Translations under genes and position numbers: made by a program
The notes under the pieces: model-generated
What the model was told of the DNA's origin: nothing
Databases searched by the model: none
The model's input: only the letters and a program-made list of their open reading frames with translations
Part shown: in pieces, positions 52,815-60,086 of the stretch
Numbering within the stretch: position 1 is the stretch's first letter
How the letters are laid out: each line of letters begins with the position of its first letter
NCBI RefSeq assembly: GCF_002160895.1
Contig: NZ_NFLL01000003.1
Span: 124,001 to 188,000 of the forward strand
Source: Faecalibacterium sp. An122
Lineage (GTDB): Bacteria > Bacillota > Clostridia > Oscillospirales > Ruminococcaceae
Direction of reading: 5' to 3'
DNA: 64,000 nucleotides

Positions 52815-53299
52815 CGAGCGCACAAATCTTTGAGCTGCTGCGGCAGTTTATCTTTGGCGGGGTGGGCACCCTCTGCTTCGGAGTGCTGTTCGGCATTCCC
52901 CGCAAGTGCTACCTGGCCTGCGCCACCACCGGCGCCGTGGGCTGGCTCGCTTATGAGCTGGCGGTGATGCTGGGGGTGGGCGCTGTCACCGCCAACCTGC
53001 TGGCCGCAATCCCGCTGACGTTGCTGGCCCGCATTTTTGCGGTAACCCTCAAGGCCCCAGTGACGGTCTTTCTCCTGAGCGGCATTTTCCCCCTGGTGCC
53101 CGGCGCCGGCATCTACTATACCGCCTATTATTTTATCCAGAATGATAACGTCCAGATGGCTGCCAGCGCCGCCGATACCGTCAAAATCGCGGCGGCCCTG
53201 GCTATCAGTATCTCGCTGGTGCTGGGCCTGCCTTTCCCCAAATCCAAACAGTATAAGCAAGCCACCCAGCCCTCCGCTGAAGATAAAAAGCAAAAATAA
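52811..53299 (+). CDS. Threonine/serine exporter family protein, small half (ThrE_2 type)
   Basis: A 162-residue membrane protein with five TMs and F-G-I-P-R-K-C-Y and S-G-I-F-P-L-V-P-G-A-G-I-Y, typical of the ThrE C-terminal half (DUF3815). It completes the exporter with the upstream gene. The start ATG overlaps the preceding stop as ATGA. A terminator follows at 53334. Confidence 0.87.
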   Translation: MTSAQIFELLRQFIFGGVGTLCFGVLFGIPRKCYLACATTGAVGWLAYELAVMLGVGAVTANLLAAIPLTLLARIFAVTLKAPVTVFLLSGIFPLVPGAGIYYTAYYFIQNDNVQMAASAADTVKIAAALAISISLVLGLPFPKSKQYKQATQPSAEDKKQK

Positions 53300-53333
53300 T
53301 TTTATAAAAATATTTTTACCATTCCGTGCCAAA

Positions 53334-53358
53334 CGCCTGTGAAAACAGGCGCTTTTTT
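53334..53358 (+). terminator. Terminator of the exporter genes
   Basis: CGCCTGT-GAAA-ACAGGCG then C and TTTTTT. Confidence 0.88.
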
Positions 53359-53596
53359 GTTTTTATCGGCTTTGCGGGCTCTGGACAGAGAGCGGCTTTT
53401 CATTCCGAAAGCGCATATCCATTCGGAAGAGGTCGGGAAAAGAAACGTGAAACATCAGGTAAAACCGGAAAGACATCCCCGGCCAATCCAGAGAAATTTC
53501 CTCCACCCCTCCCACCCTCAAAATGCCTTGTATCCAAGACGGACCTTTCCCAACTATATAAAATAAAGCAAAAATGGAAAAATTTGAAATCGGGTC

Positions 53597-53625
53597 TTGA
53601 CACCGGGGGGGGTATGGTATTATAG
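53597..53625 (+). promoter_or_regulatory. Strong promoter of the codon-biased lipoprotein gene
   Basis: TTGACA (53597-53602) with a TGG-TATTAT extended -10 at 15 bases, or TTATAG (53620-53625) at 17. The 230 bases before it (53359-53590) hold no gene that I can support. Confidence 0.65.
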
Positions 53626-53704
53626 GCACACAAAGGAAAGGACCTTCCTTTGAACCTGTTTTGGGTCTCTATCTTTTTACACCATTAAGGAGGAAAAATT
53701 CATT

Positions 53705-54361
53705 ATGAAACTCAAGAAGATTGTTTCTCTGGCACTGGCCGGCATCCTGGCCGTCAGCATGCTGACCGCTTGTGGCGACAAGGGCAGCTCTTCTAGCGAG
53801 GGCGAGACCGAAGTGGTTGCCACTGGTTACTCTGCTATGCTGGCTAAAGAGCTGAAGGATACTGCTGCCAAGAGCTATGTTACCTTCCAGGATAATGCTG
53901 AGGATGAGGCTGCTCTGAAGAAGATGCTGGGTGGCTATCCCAACAAAGAGCTTATTGCTGGCGGTCAGGGTGCTGGTCTGGGGTATTTTATTCAGAAGAG
54001 CACTTTGAGTGCTGTCAAAGACCTTGAGGATTACGCCAAGCTCGATGGTTATGTCGATAGCCTTACTTTTGACGCTAAAAAGGAAATGCTTGGCACCTGG
54101 AAGATTGGCCAGCTTTATATCGCAGACGGCACCGTCGATATGAACAGTGTTATCAAAAATGTTGCTTCTAAGATCGGTGACAGTAATCTGAAGACCCAGC
54201 TGGTTGAAAAGGGCACCGACGCAAACCAGGTTATCAGCGCTAAGTACAGCTACGTTGTCTCTGCTAGCGTTGTGAACGTGAAGGGCACCGAGGACCTGCA
54301 GAAGAATCAGTCCACCACTTACGTTCTGGTTACCATCACCCGCACTGGCGTGGCTGATTGA
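53705..54361 (+). CDS. Lipoprotein of unknown function with highly-expressed-type codon use
   Basis: A 218-residue lipoprotein: signal peptide M-K-L-K-K-I-V-S-L-A-L-A-G, lipobox L-T-A-C, short Ser/Gly linker, then a soluble domain of about 185 residues with no motif I recognise (G-A-G-L-G-Y-F-I-Q-K, M-L-G-T-W-K-I-G-Q-L). Codon use departs from all neighbours: GCT, GTT, GGT and ATT/ATC are frequent and G+C at third positions is lower. With AGGAGG and a near-consensus promoter, this suggests very high expression, or acquisition from elsewhere. The next transcribed element is a probable structured RNA. Confidence 0.85.
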   Translation: MKLKKIVSLALAGILAVSMLTACGDKGSSSSEGETEVVATGYSAMLAKELKDTAAKSYVTFQDNAEDEAALKKMLGGYPNKELIAGGQGAGLGYFIQKSTLSAVKDLEDYAKLDGYVDSLTFDAKKEMLGTWKIGQLYIADGTVDMNSVIKNVASKIGDSNLKTQLVEKGTDANQVISAKYSYVVSASVVNVKGTEDLQKNQSTTYVLVTITRTGVAD

Positions 54362-54410
54362 TTTTTCGTTTACTTATGACAGCCCCGGCAGCACCATGGC
54401 CGGGAGCTGA

Positions 54411-54607
54411 TATAAGGGGCCTTTGAACAAGAGACCGTTCAAAGGTTCGGGTAAATAACCCATCCGATGTGGCGACAAAGGGGAATAATTAACCACTATT
54501 CCTTCTGTTGTTGATCGCACCAAAACAAAAGAACTTTTGCGTCACGAAAGATAGGGTCCCTCTGCGAGGGCTGGCTCTTACGAGCTGGCCCTCGCATTGT
54601 TTGTTTT
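54411..54607 (+). ncRNA. Candidate structured non-coding RNA
   Basis: No coding frame with a ribosome site is present, but the segment folds throughout. Hairpins: CCTTTGAAC/GTTCAAAGG (54420-54445); GGGT/ACCC with an outer TCGG/CCGA (54447-54467); GTGGCGA/TCGCAC enclosing GGAATA/TATTCC (about 54469-54520); CAAAAG/CTTTTG (54526-54539); and an intrinsic terminator TGCGAGGGC/GCCCTCGCA (54563-54596) then TTGTTTGTTTT. A TATAAG at 54411 may be a -10, or it may be processed from the lipoprotein mRNA. I cannot assign a family; raiA-type RNA is one idea to test. Confidence 0.55.
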
Positions 54608-54770
54608 AAGGGAAATGCTTGGAATCGAGAATGTACCCTATGTCCAGAGCCCCGCCGGGGCGGCGGCGCAGCCGCGGGGGAAGAGAAAATCCCCGTTTCC
54701 CTTTGCGGGAACGAGGATTTGTGATCTTATAGGAGCTTTTCAGTGCGTTAGAAAATGGAGTTGTGCCGGA
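54608..54770. other. Non-coding stretch with a minus-strand terminator hairpin
   Basis: Between the structured RNA and repeat copy A, the only clear signal is a hairpin AAATCC...GGATTT (about 54685-54718) which on the minus strand is followed by TCTC rather than a clean T run. A similar hairpin occurs near 62353-62395 ahead of repeat copy B, there with TTTTTT on the minus strand. Confidence 0.4.
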
Positions 54771-55013
54771 CCTTGTATCGTACTCGGCCGCAGGCCGGGA
54801 GCCTCATAAAGAGGCTGGAACTTTGCCGCCGGCTGGGCCTTGTGAGGATTACAGCAGTCGGCGGTACCAGATGAAGCCCTCTTGCGCTTAACCAATTTTC
54901 TCTGCGGGCATGAATGCCCTTGTGAAAATTGGAGCGCTGCGCCAGCGGCGGCTCCCTGTTTCATCCACTGGATGCGGTCGCCGCCGCTGCCAAGCTTTTT
55001 CTCGAAAAAGCGG
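54771..55013 (-). repeat. Structured 3'-end repeat, copy A (after the flavin reductase gene)
   Basis: A non-coding element of about 240 bases directly after the minus-strand gene ending at 55028. It shares a 58-base core (54934-54991) with copy B (62704-62761), 53 of 58 identical. Core pairs: 54944-54951 with 54981-54988, and CATCC (54962-54966) with GGATG (54970-54974). A flanking hairpin CCAATTTTC/GAAAATTGG (54892-54932) occupies the place of a different-sequence hairpin in copy B. GTACC and CCTCTTGCGCTTA are also shared. See copy B. Confidence 0.75.
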
Positions 55014-55027
55014 GAAAAAGCGGGAGG

Positions 55028-55612
55028 TTAACGGCGTTTTTTGGAGGTGGATTTTTTGCGGACCGAGTAGCCGAAGGTTCCCAGACGGCGGCCCAGGGCG
55101 TGGTATTCGCCGTGGCTGTAGGCAATGAGCCGGGCTTTGTCCAGATGGAGCTTGCCCTCGCTGTCCAGAAGATCCTCGTCCACACAACAGCCGACCACTT
55201 CGGCCAGGAACATGTCGTGGCTGCCCAGGGGAATGACCTGGGTGACCCGGCACTCCAGATTGACCGGGCTCTCCTCCAGAATGGGACAGTCAGGCAGGGC
55301 GGAGCCCGGCGCGGCATGAAGCCCCATGGCCTGGAACTTGTCCACGTCCCGGCCGCTCTTGACTCCGCACCAGTCCACCGCCCGGACCAGGGCCTCGGTG
55401 GGGAGATTGATGGCAAACTTTCCGCTCTCTTTGATCAGATTGTAGCTGTAGCGCTCGGGCCGGATGCTGATGGACACCATGGAAGGCTTGGTGCAGATGG
55501 TGCCGGCCCAGCCGATGGTGATGAGGTTGGGCTTTTCCAGACTGCCGCAGGAGACAAGGACCGGCGGCACCGGGCTCAAAAGGGTGGAACCTCTCCAGTT
55601 CTGTTTGCTCAT
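55028..55612 (-). CDS. Flavin reductase family (FMN-binding split barrel) protein
   Basis: A 194-residue protein of the flavin reductase/DIM6-NTAB group: N-L-I-T-I-G-W-A-G-T-I-C-T-K-P at the FMN site, S-I-R-P-E-R-Y-S-Y-N-L-I, and S-H-D-M-F-L-A-E-V. These bind FMN in a split barrel and often serve as flavodoxin-like or reductase components; the last 20 residues are strongly basic. The ATG overlaps the stop of the glycosyltransferase gene by four bases. Third gene of the crp-glycosyltransferase unit. Confidence 0.88.
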   Translation of the reverse strand: MSKQNWRGSTLLSPVPPVLVSCGSLEKPNLITIGWAGTICTKPSMVSISIRPERYSYNLIKESGKFAINLPTEALVRAVDWCGVKSGRDVDKFQAMGLHAAPGSALPDCPILEESPVNLECRVTQVIPLGSHDMFLAEVVGCCVDEDLLDSEGKLHLDKARLIAYSHGEYHALGRRLGTFGYSVRKKSTSKKRR

Positions 55613-56586
55613 CCGTGATACTTCCTTTCGTAGGGCTCCCAGGTCCGCTCGCTGATGATGTAGCGGGGCCGGGCTTTGGTTTCCATATAAATCTTGCCGA
55701 TGTATTCCCCGATGACGCCCAGACAGATCAGCTGAATGCCGCCCATCAGACAGACAATGCAGACGGTGCTGGCCCAGCCTGCCACGGTGCTGCCCATCAG
55801 CCCCATCACCACGGCCCAGATCACCCCGATGAAGCTGACAATGCTGAACAGCATTCCCGCGCCGGTGATCAGCCGGATGGGCTTGTTGGACAGGCTGGTG
55901 ATGCCGTCAAAGGCAAGACTCAGCATTTTGGACAGGGGATAGTGGCTTTCGCCCGCCAGACGCTCGTGGCGCTCGTAGGCCACGGTGGTGCTGGGAAAGC
56001 CCACCAGAGGCACCATGCCCCGCAGGAAAATATTCACCTCGTGGTAGTCGGCAAAGCTCTCCAGCACCCGGGCGCTGATGAGCCGATAGTCGGCATGGTT
56101 AAAGACAATGTCCGCCCCCAGCAGGTTCATCAGGTGATAGAACCCCTCAGCGGTGAACCGCTTGAAAAAGGTGTCGGTGTCCCGGCGGCTCCGCACGCCG
56201 TACACCACCTCGGCCCCGTCCAGGTACTGTTGCACCATCTCGTCCATGGCGTTGATGTCGTCCTGGCCGTCGCAGTCGATGGAAATGGTGATGTCGCACT
56301 TGTCCCGGGCCTCCATCAGGCCCGCCAGGACCGCGTTCTGATGGCCCCGGTTGCGGCTCTGGCTGATGCCGATGAAATGCTCGTCCTGCCGGGCAAACTG
56401 GCAGATCAGCTCCCAGGTGCGGTCCCGGGACCCGTCGTTCACAAAACAGACCCGGCTGCGGTCGCTGATGAGGCCCGCCCCGGCCAGGTCCAGCACCTTC
56501 TGCAAAAACTGGGGCGCCGTGATGGGCAGCACTTCTTCTTCGTTGTAGCAGGGGATGATGATCCAGAGAATCGGTTTTCCGCTCAT
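55609..56586 (-). CDS. Family 2 glycosyltransferase with two C-terminal membrane segments
   Basis: A 325-residue GT2 enzyme of the dolichol-phosphate-mannose-synthase/GtrB type: I-I-I-P-C-Y-N-E-E-E near the start, F-V-N-D-G-S-R-D, the D-C-D-G-Q-D metal motif, and Q-x-x-x-R motifs later. Two TMs lie at about 232-290. Such enzymes move a sugar to undecaprenyl phosphate for envelope decoration. The ATG at 56586 follows AAAGGAG; the longer open frame upstream overlaps the regulator gene. It follows that gene by 22 bases. Confidence 0.9.
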   Translation of the reverse strand: MSGKPILWIIIPCYNEEEVLPITAPQFLQKVLDLAGAGLISDRSRVCFVNDGSRDRTWELICQFARQDEHFIGISQSRNRGHQNAVLAGLMEARDKCDITISIDCDGQDDINAMDEMVQQYLDGAEVVYGVRSRRDTDTFFKRFTAEGFYHLMNLLGADIVFNHADYRLISARVLESFADYHEVNIFLRGMVPLVGFPSTTVAYERHERLAGESHYPLSKMLSLAFDGITSLSNKPIRLITGAGMLFSIVSFIGVIWAVVMGLMGSTVAGWASTVCIVCLMGGIQLICLGVIGEYIGKIYMETKARPRYIISERTWEPYERKYHG

Positions 56587-56608
56587 GATGAGAAGCTCCT
56601 TTGGCGTT

Positions 56609-57289
56609 TTATTGGGACAGCCTGCGCAGGGCGTCGGGGTCCCGCAATTTAAAGCTGCTGCGGTAGGTGTCCAGCAGACCCTCCCGCTGCATCCGGCCCA
56701 GCTCCCGGCTGAGGGCGCTGCGGTCACAGTTGAGATAATCGGCCAGCTGGGCCCGGGTAAAGGGAATGCGGAAGGTCAGCTGCCCGGCCCGGTCGGCCTC
56801 GCTGAGCAGATAGGCGGACACCTTGGCCCGCAGACTGCGCAGAAGCAGCAGATCCACCCGCCGCGCCAGCAGAAAATATTTGTCGCTGATGGTGCGCACC
56901 AGATTTTGAAGCACCTGCTGCCCGGCGGCGGTGCCGTCGGGGCAGAGAAGCCGCTCGTAGGGGATCAGCAGGACTTCGCAGGGGGTGACGGCGGTGACGG
57001 TCACCGGGCTGTACAGGCTGGAGCCCCCCAGCACGTCTCCGAAGATGCCTCCGGGCCCCATCCGGGTGATGGGCAGGGGGCTGCCGTCGGGAGCCCGGCG
57101 GACCGCCTCGATCCGGCCCGACAGGATGACCCCCACGCTGTGGCTGGGAGCTCCTGCCTGAACCAGTGCCGCGCCCCGGTTGTAGCTGCGGCGGGCGGCG
57201 CCGATCCGGGCCAGAAGGCCGGTCAGATCCTCCTCGCTCAGACCGCTGAACAGGGCGGTGGATTGTAAGAGTGTAACGTCGTTTTGCAT
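56609..57289 (-). CDS. Crp/Fnr family transcriptional regulator
   Basis: A 226-residue regulator. The N-terminal cyclic-nucleotide-type domain has V-G-V-I-L-S-G-R-I-E-A-V and G-G-I-F-G-D-V. The C-terminal winged helix has T-R-A-Q-L-A-D-Y-L-N-C-D-R-S-A-L-S-R-E-L. It lacks Fnr-type N-terminal cysteines, so oxygen sensing by an Fe-S cluster is unlikely. The ATG at 57289 is the natural start; a much longer open frame runs through the divergent region and neighbouring gene and is an artefact. A TTGC-ATAT-GCAA palindrome in the divergent promoter (57420) is its likely operator. Confidence 0.9.
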   Translation of the reverse strand: MQNDVTLLQSTALFSGLSEEDLTGLLARIGAARRSYNRGAALVQAGAPSHSVGVILSGRIEAVRRAPDGSPLPITRMGPGGIFGDVLGGSSLYSPVTVTAVTPCEVLLIPYERLLCPDGTAAGQQVLQNLVRTISDKYFLLARRVDLLLLRSLRAKVSAYLLSEADRAGQLTFRIPFTRAQLADYLNCDRSALSRELGRMQREGLLDTYRSSFKLRDPDALRRLSQ

Positions 57290-57419
57290 GAATTGTTTCC
57301 GATGGCGCGGCTGGCCCGGGCGGGCTAGAGCGCCGGCAATGATGGTGTGTTCCAGGGGCCTGCGGATCGGAGAGGGTGCGGGGCAGCCGGGCCCCGCCGC
57401 CGGGACCGGCAGGCGTTCT

Positions 57420-57477
57420 GTTGCATATGCAACGGTATTTTCCTTTTCATTATAGTAGAATGATGCCTGCAAAGCAA
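57420..57477. promoter_or_regulatory. Divergent promoters with a Crp/Fnr-type palindrome
   Basis: GTTGCATATGCAAC (57420-57433) is a perfect 14-base palindrome of TTGC-N4-GCAA type. Rightward: TATAGT (57451-57456) with its -35 position inside the palindrome. Leftward (regulator): TTGCTT (57472-57477), 17 bases, TATAAT (57449-57454), with the palindrome just after the start site. Binding would affect both genes. Confidence 0.65.
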
Positions 57478-57535
57478 ATGGTTTTGTGCAATTTTTGGAA
57501 ATTGTAAAAATTGGAAAGTGAGAAGGAACGAAACA

Positions 57536-58609
57536 ATGAAGAAATGGATTTCTCTGCTGCTCTCGGCAGCCATGCTTTTGTCCCTGGCAGCCTGCGGGAG
57601 CTCGGCCTCCGGCAGCACGGCGGCTTCCAGCGAAGCAGCCTCCAGCCAGGCGGCCTCCAGTGAGGCCGCATCTTCGGCCGCATCCTCGGAAGAGGCCGCC
57701 GAACCCCTGTCCACCACCGACCCTGTTCGGATTGCCGGCCTGAAGGGCCCCACCACCATGGGCCTGGTCAACCTGCTGCCCATGCAGGAGGAGGGCACCG
57801 CATCCCTCAGCTATGACCTGCAGCTCTATGGCGCTGCCGACGAGATTGTCCCCCTGCTGACCAAGGGCGAGCTGGACATGGCCGCGATTCCGGCCAACCT
57901 GGCCGCCACCCTCTACCAGAAAACCCAGGGCGGCATCCAGGTGATGGCCGTCAACACCCTGGGCGTCCTGTATGTGGTGGAGAAGGGTGACACCGTCCAG
58001 TCGGTGGCCGACCTGAAGGGCCGCACCATCCTGTCCACCGGCAAGGGCACCACCCCCGAGTACGTCCTGCGCTACATTCTGGAGCAGAACGGCATTGATC
58101 CCGACCAGGATGTGACCATTGAGTTCTACAGCGAGGCCACCGAGGTCACCGCCCAGATGGCGGTGGCAGAGGACGCCATCGCGGTGCTGCCCCAGCCCTA
58201 TGTGACCTCCGCCTCCATGCAGGATGACACCCTGCGGGTGGCTCTGGATCTGACCGAGGAGTGGGACAAGATCTGCGACACCCAGCTGATCACCGGCGTG
58301 ACGGTGGTCCGCACCGAGTACGCCCAGGAGCACCCCGACGTGGTGGCCGCTTTCCTGGAGGACTACACCGCCAGCGTGGACGCCGCCAACAATGACCTGG
58401 ACGGCACCGCTGCCCTCTGCGAGGAGCAGGGCGTGGTGGCCAAGGCAGCCATCGCCAAGGCAGCTCTGCCCAACTGCAACATCGTCTGCACCACCGGCGA
58501 GGATATGAAGGCCGACGTGGCAGGTTATCTGCAGGTTCTGTATGATGCCGACCCCGCCGCTGTGGGCGGCTCGATGCCGGACGACGGCTTCTACTGGCTG
58601 GGCGAATGA
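57536..58609 (+). CDS. ABC transporter substrate-binding lipoprotein (NitT/TauT/SsuA type)
   Basis: A 357-residue lipoprotein: signal peptide, lipobox L-A-A-C, a Ser/Ala/Glu linker of about 35 residues, then an NMT1/SsuA-like fold (V-R-I-A-G-L-K-G-P-T-T-M-G, D-L-K-G-R-T-I-L-S-T-G-K-G-T-T-P-E-Y). The family binds sulfonates, nitrate, bicarbonate or thiamine precursors; which applies here is open. The ATG at 57536 follows AGAAGGA. A hairpin after the gene (58648) probably lowers expression of the permease and ATPase. Confidence 0.87.
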   Translation: MKKWISLLLSAAMLLSLAACGSSASGSTAASSEAASSQAASSEAASSAASSEEAAEPLSTTDPVRIAGLKGPTTMGLVNLLPMQEEGTASLSYDLQLYGAADEIVPLLTKGELDMAAIPANLAATLYQKTQGGIQVMAVNTLGVLYVVEKGDTVQSVADLKGRTILSTGKGTTPEYVLRYILEQNGIDPDQDVTIEFYSEATEVTAQMAVAEDAIAVLPQPYVTSASMQDDTLRVALDLTEEWDKICDTQLITGVTVVRTEYAQEHPDVVAAFLEDYTASVDAANNDLDGTAALCEEQGVVAKAAIAKAALPNCNIVCTTGEDMKADVAGYLQVLYDADPAAVGGSMPDDGFYWLGE

Positions 58610-58647
58610 GAAGGCCCCGGCCCGCTCAAAAATCACCCGAAAACGGA

Positions 58648-58677
58648 AAAGGGGCGCCCCTTGCGGGGCGTCCCTTT
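58648..58677 (+). terminator. Attenuating hairpin between binding protein and permease genes
   Basis: AAAGGGGCGCCCC and GGGGCGTCCCTTT pair around TTGC and are followed by a short T run. It resembles the hairpin between modA and modB. Confidence 0.75.
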
Positions 58678-58719
58678 TTGGTTTATACTTTTCTGGAACA
58701 AAGCAAAAGGAGGTGTGCT

Positions 58720-59487
58720 GTGAAATCCAAGAAAAAGTCCTGGCCCGCCCGTCTGGCGGCGGTGGCGTTCTGGCTGGCCCTGTGGCAATGGGCCGCCGTG
58801 GCCGTGGGTCAGGAGGTGTTTCTGGTGTCCCCCATCCGGGCGGCCGGGACCCTGCTGCAGCTGCTGCCCACCGGGGATTTCTGGGCCCGGGTGGCCTTTT
58901 CCAGCGGGCGGATTCTGCTGGGGTTTGGCCTGGGCGCGCTGTGCAGCGTGGCTCTGGCGGTGGGGGCACGGCTGTCCCGGACGGTGGAGCTGCTGCTGGA
59001 CCCGGTGATGCAGCTGGTGAAGGCCACGCCGGTGGCCAGCTTTGTGATTCTGGCCCTGGTATGGGTCCGCGGGAAGGATTTGAGCATCCTCATCAGCTTC
59101 CTGATGGCGGTGCCGGTGCTGTACAGCGCCGTCCGCACCGGCATCCAGAGCACCGATGTCCAGCTGCTGGAAATGGCCAGGGTGTTCCGCCTGCCGGCGG
59201 GACGGCGTCTGCGGGCCATCTGGCTGCCGGCAGTGCTGCCGGCCTTCCGGGAGGGGTGCCGCACCGCCCTGGGTCTGTGCTGGAAGAGCGGCGTGGCCGC
59301 CGAGGTCATCGGCCTGCCCGACGGAAGCATCGGCGACGCCCTCTACCGGGCCAAAATCACCCTCTCAACCGGGGACCTGTTTGCCTGGACCTTTGTCATC
59401 ATCTGCCTGTCCGCCCTGTTTGAGAGGGCCTTTCTGGCCCTGCTGGGGCTGGCGGTGCGGCGAGTCTGCGGGGAGGGAGAGCCATGA
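58720..59487 (+). CDS. ABC transporter permease (SsuC/TauC type)
   Basis: A 255-residue permease with six TMs and the E-M-A-R-V-F-R-L-P-A loop typical of nitrate/sulfonate permeases. The start is a GTG at 58720, seven bases after AAAGGAGG; the open frame upstream crosses the attenuator. The ATPase gene overlaps its end by four bases. Confidence 0.88.
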   Translation: MKSKKKSWPARLAAVAFWLALWQWAAVAVGQEVFLVSPIRAAGTLLQLLPTGDFWARVAFSSGRILLGFGLGALCSVALAVGARLSRTVELLLDPVMQLVKATPVASFVILALVWVRGKDLSILISFLMAVPVLYSAVRTGIQSTDVQLLEMARVFRLPAGRRLRAIWLPAVLPAFREGCRTALGLCWKSGVAAEVIGLPDGSIGDALYRAKITLSTGDLFAWTFVIICLSALFERAFLALLGLAVRRVCGEGEP

Positions 59488-60086
59488 CGCTGCAAGTGGA
59501 ACATCTGACCAAGCGCTTTGGGGAACACCTGCTGTTTGAGGATTTAACCTTCTCGGCGGCGGCCCCGGCGGTGCTGTGGGCTCCCAGCGGCTGGGGCAAG
59601 ACCACCCTGCTGCGGATTCTGCTGGGCCTGGACAAACCCGACAGCGGTTCGGTCGCCGGAGTGGGCCGGGCGGCGGCGGTCTTTCAGGAGGACCGGCTTT
59701 GTCCCCAGCTGTCGGCGGTGGACAATGTGCTGCTGGTCCTGCCCGACGGCAAAGCCTGCCGCTCCGCGGTGGAGGAAGACTTTGCCCTGCTGGGCATGAC
59801 CGGCGAGGCCCTGACCCTGCCGGCGGCCCGGCTGTCGGGCGGACAGAAGCGGCGGGCCGCCCTGCTGCGGGCGGTGTGGGCCAAAGCCGACACCCGCCTG
59901 CTGGACGAGCCCTTCACCGGTCTGGACCCTGTGTCCATGGAAAAAGCGGCGGCTCTGCTGAACCGCCGCTGTGCCGGAGGGCCTGTGCTGCTGGCCACCC
60001 ATGACCGGGCCGCCATTGAGGCCCTGGGCTGGCCGGTGCTCCGGCTGGATGAACTGAAAGGGGGGACCGGCCGTCCCCTGCCTTAA
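59484..60086 (+). CDS. ABC transporter ATP-binding protein (short SsuB/TauB type)
   Basis: A 200-residue ATPase, short for the family (usually 240-260) but complete: Walker A A-P-S-G-W-G-K-T-T, Q-loop F-Q-E, signature L-S-G-G-Q-K-R-R, Walker B T-R-L-L-D-E-P-F and the switch in A-T-H-D. It lacks the C-terminal extension. Its stop codon shares the palindrome TTAA (60083-60086) with the stop of the convergent hemW. Confidence 0.88.
   Translation: MTLQVEHLTKRFGEHLLFEDLTFSAAAPAVLWAPSGWGKTTLLRILLGLDKPDSGSVAGVGRAAAVFQEDRLCPQLSAVDNVLLVLPDGKACRSAVEEDFALLGMTGEALTLPAARLSGGQKRRAALLRAVWAKADTRLLDEPFTGLDPVSMEKAAALLNRRCAGGPVLLATHDRAAIEALGWPVLRLDELKGGTGRPLP

Noticed and set aside
57290-58969. A long N-terminal extension of the Crp/Fnr gene
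   Set aside because: The extension runs antisense through the divergent promoter and the ABC binding protein; the regulator fold begins exactly at the ATG at 57289.
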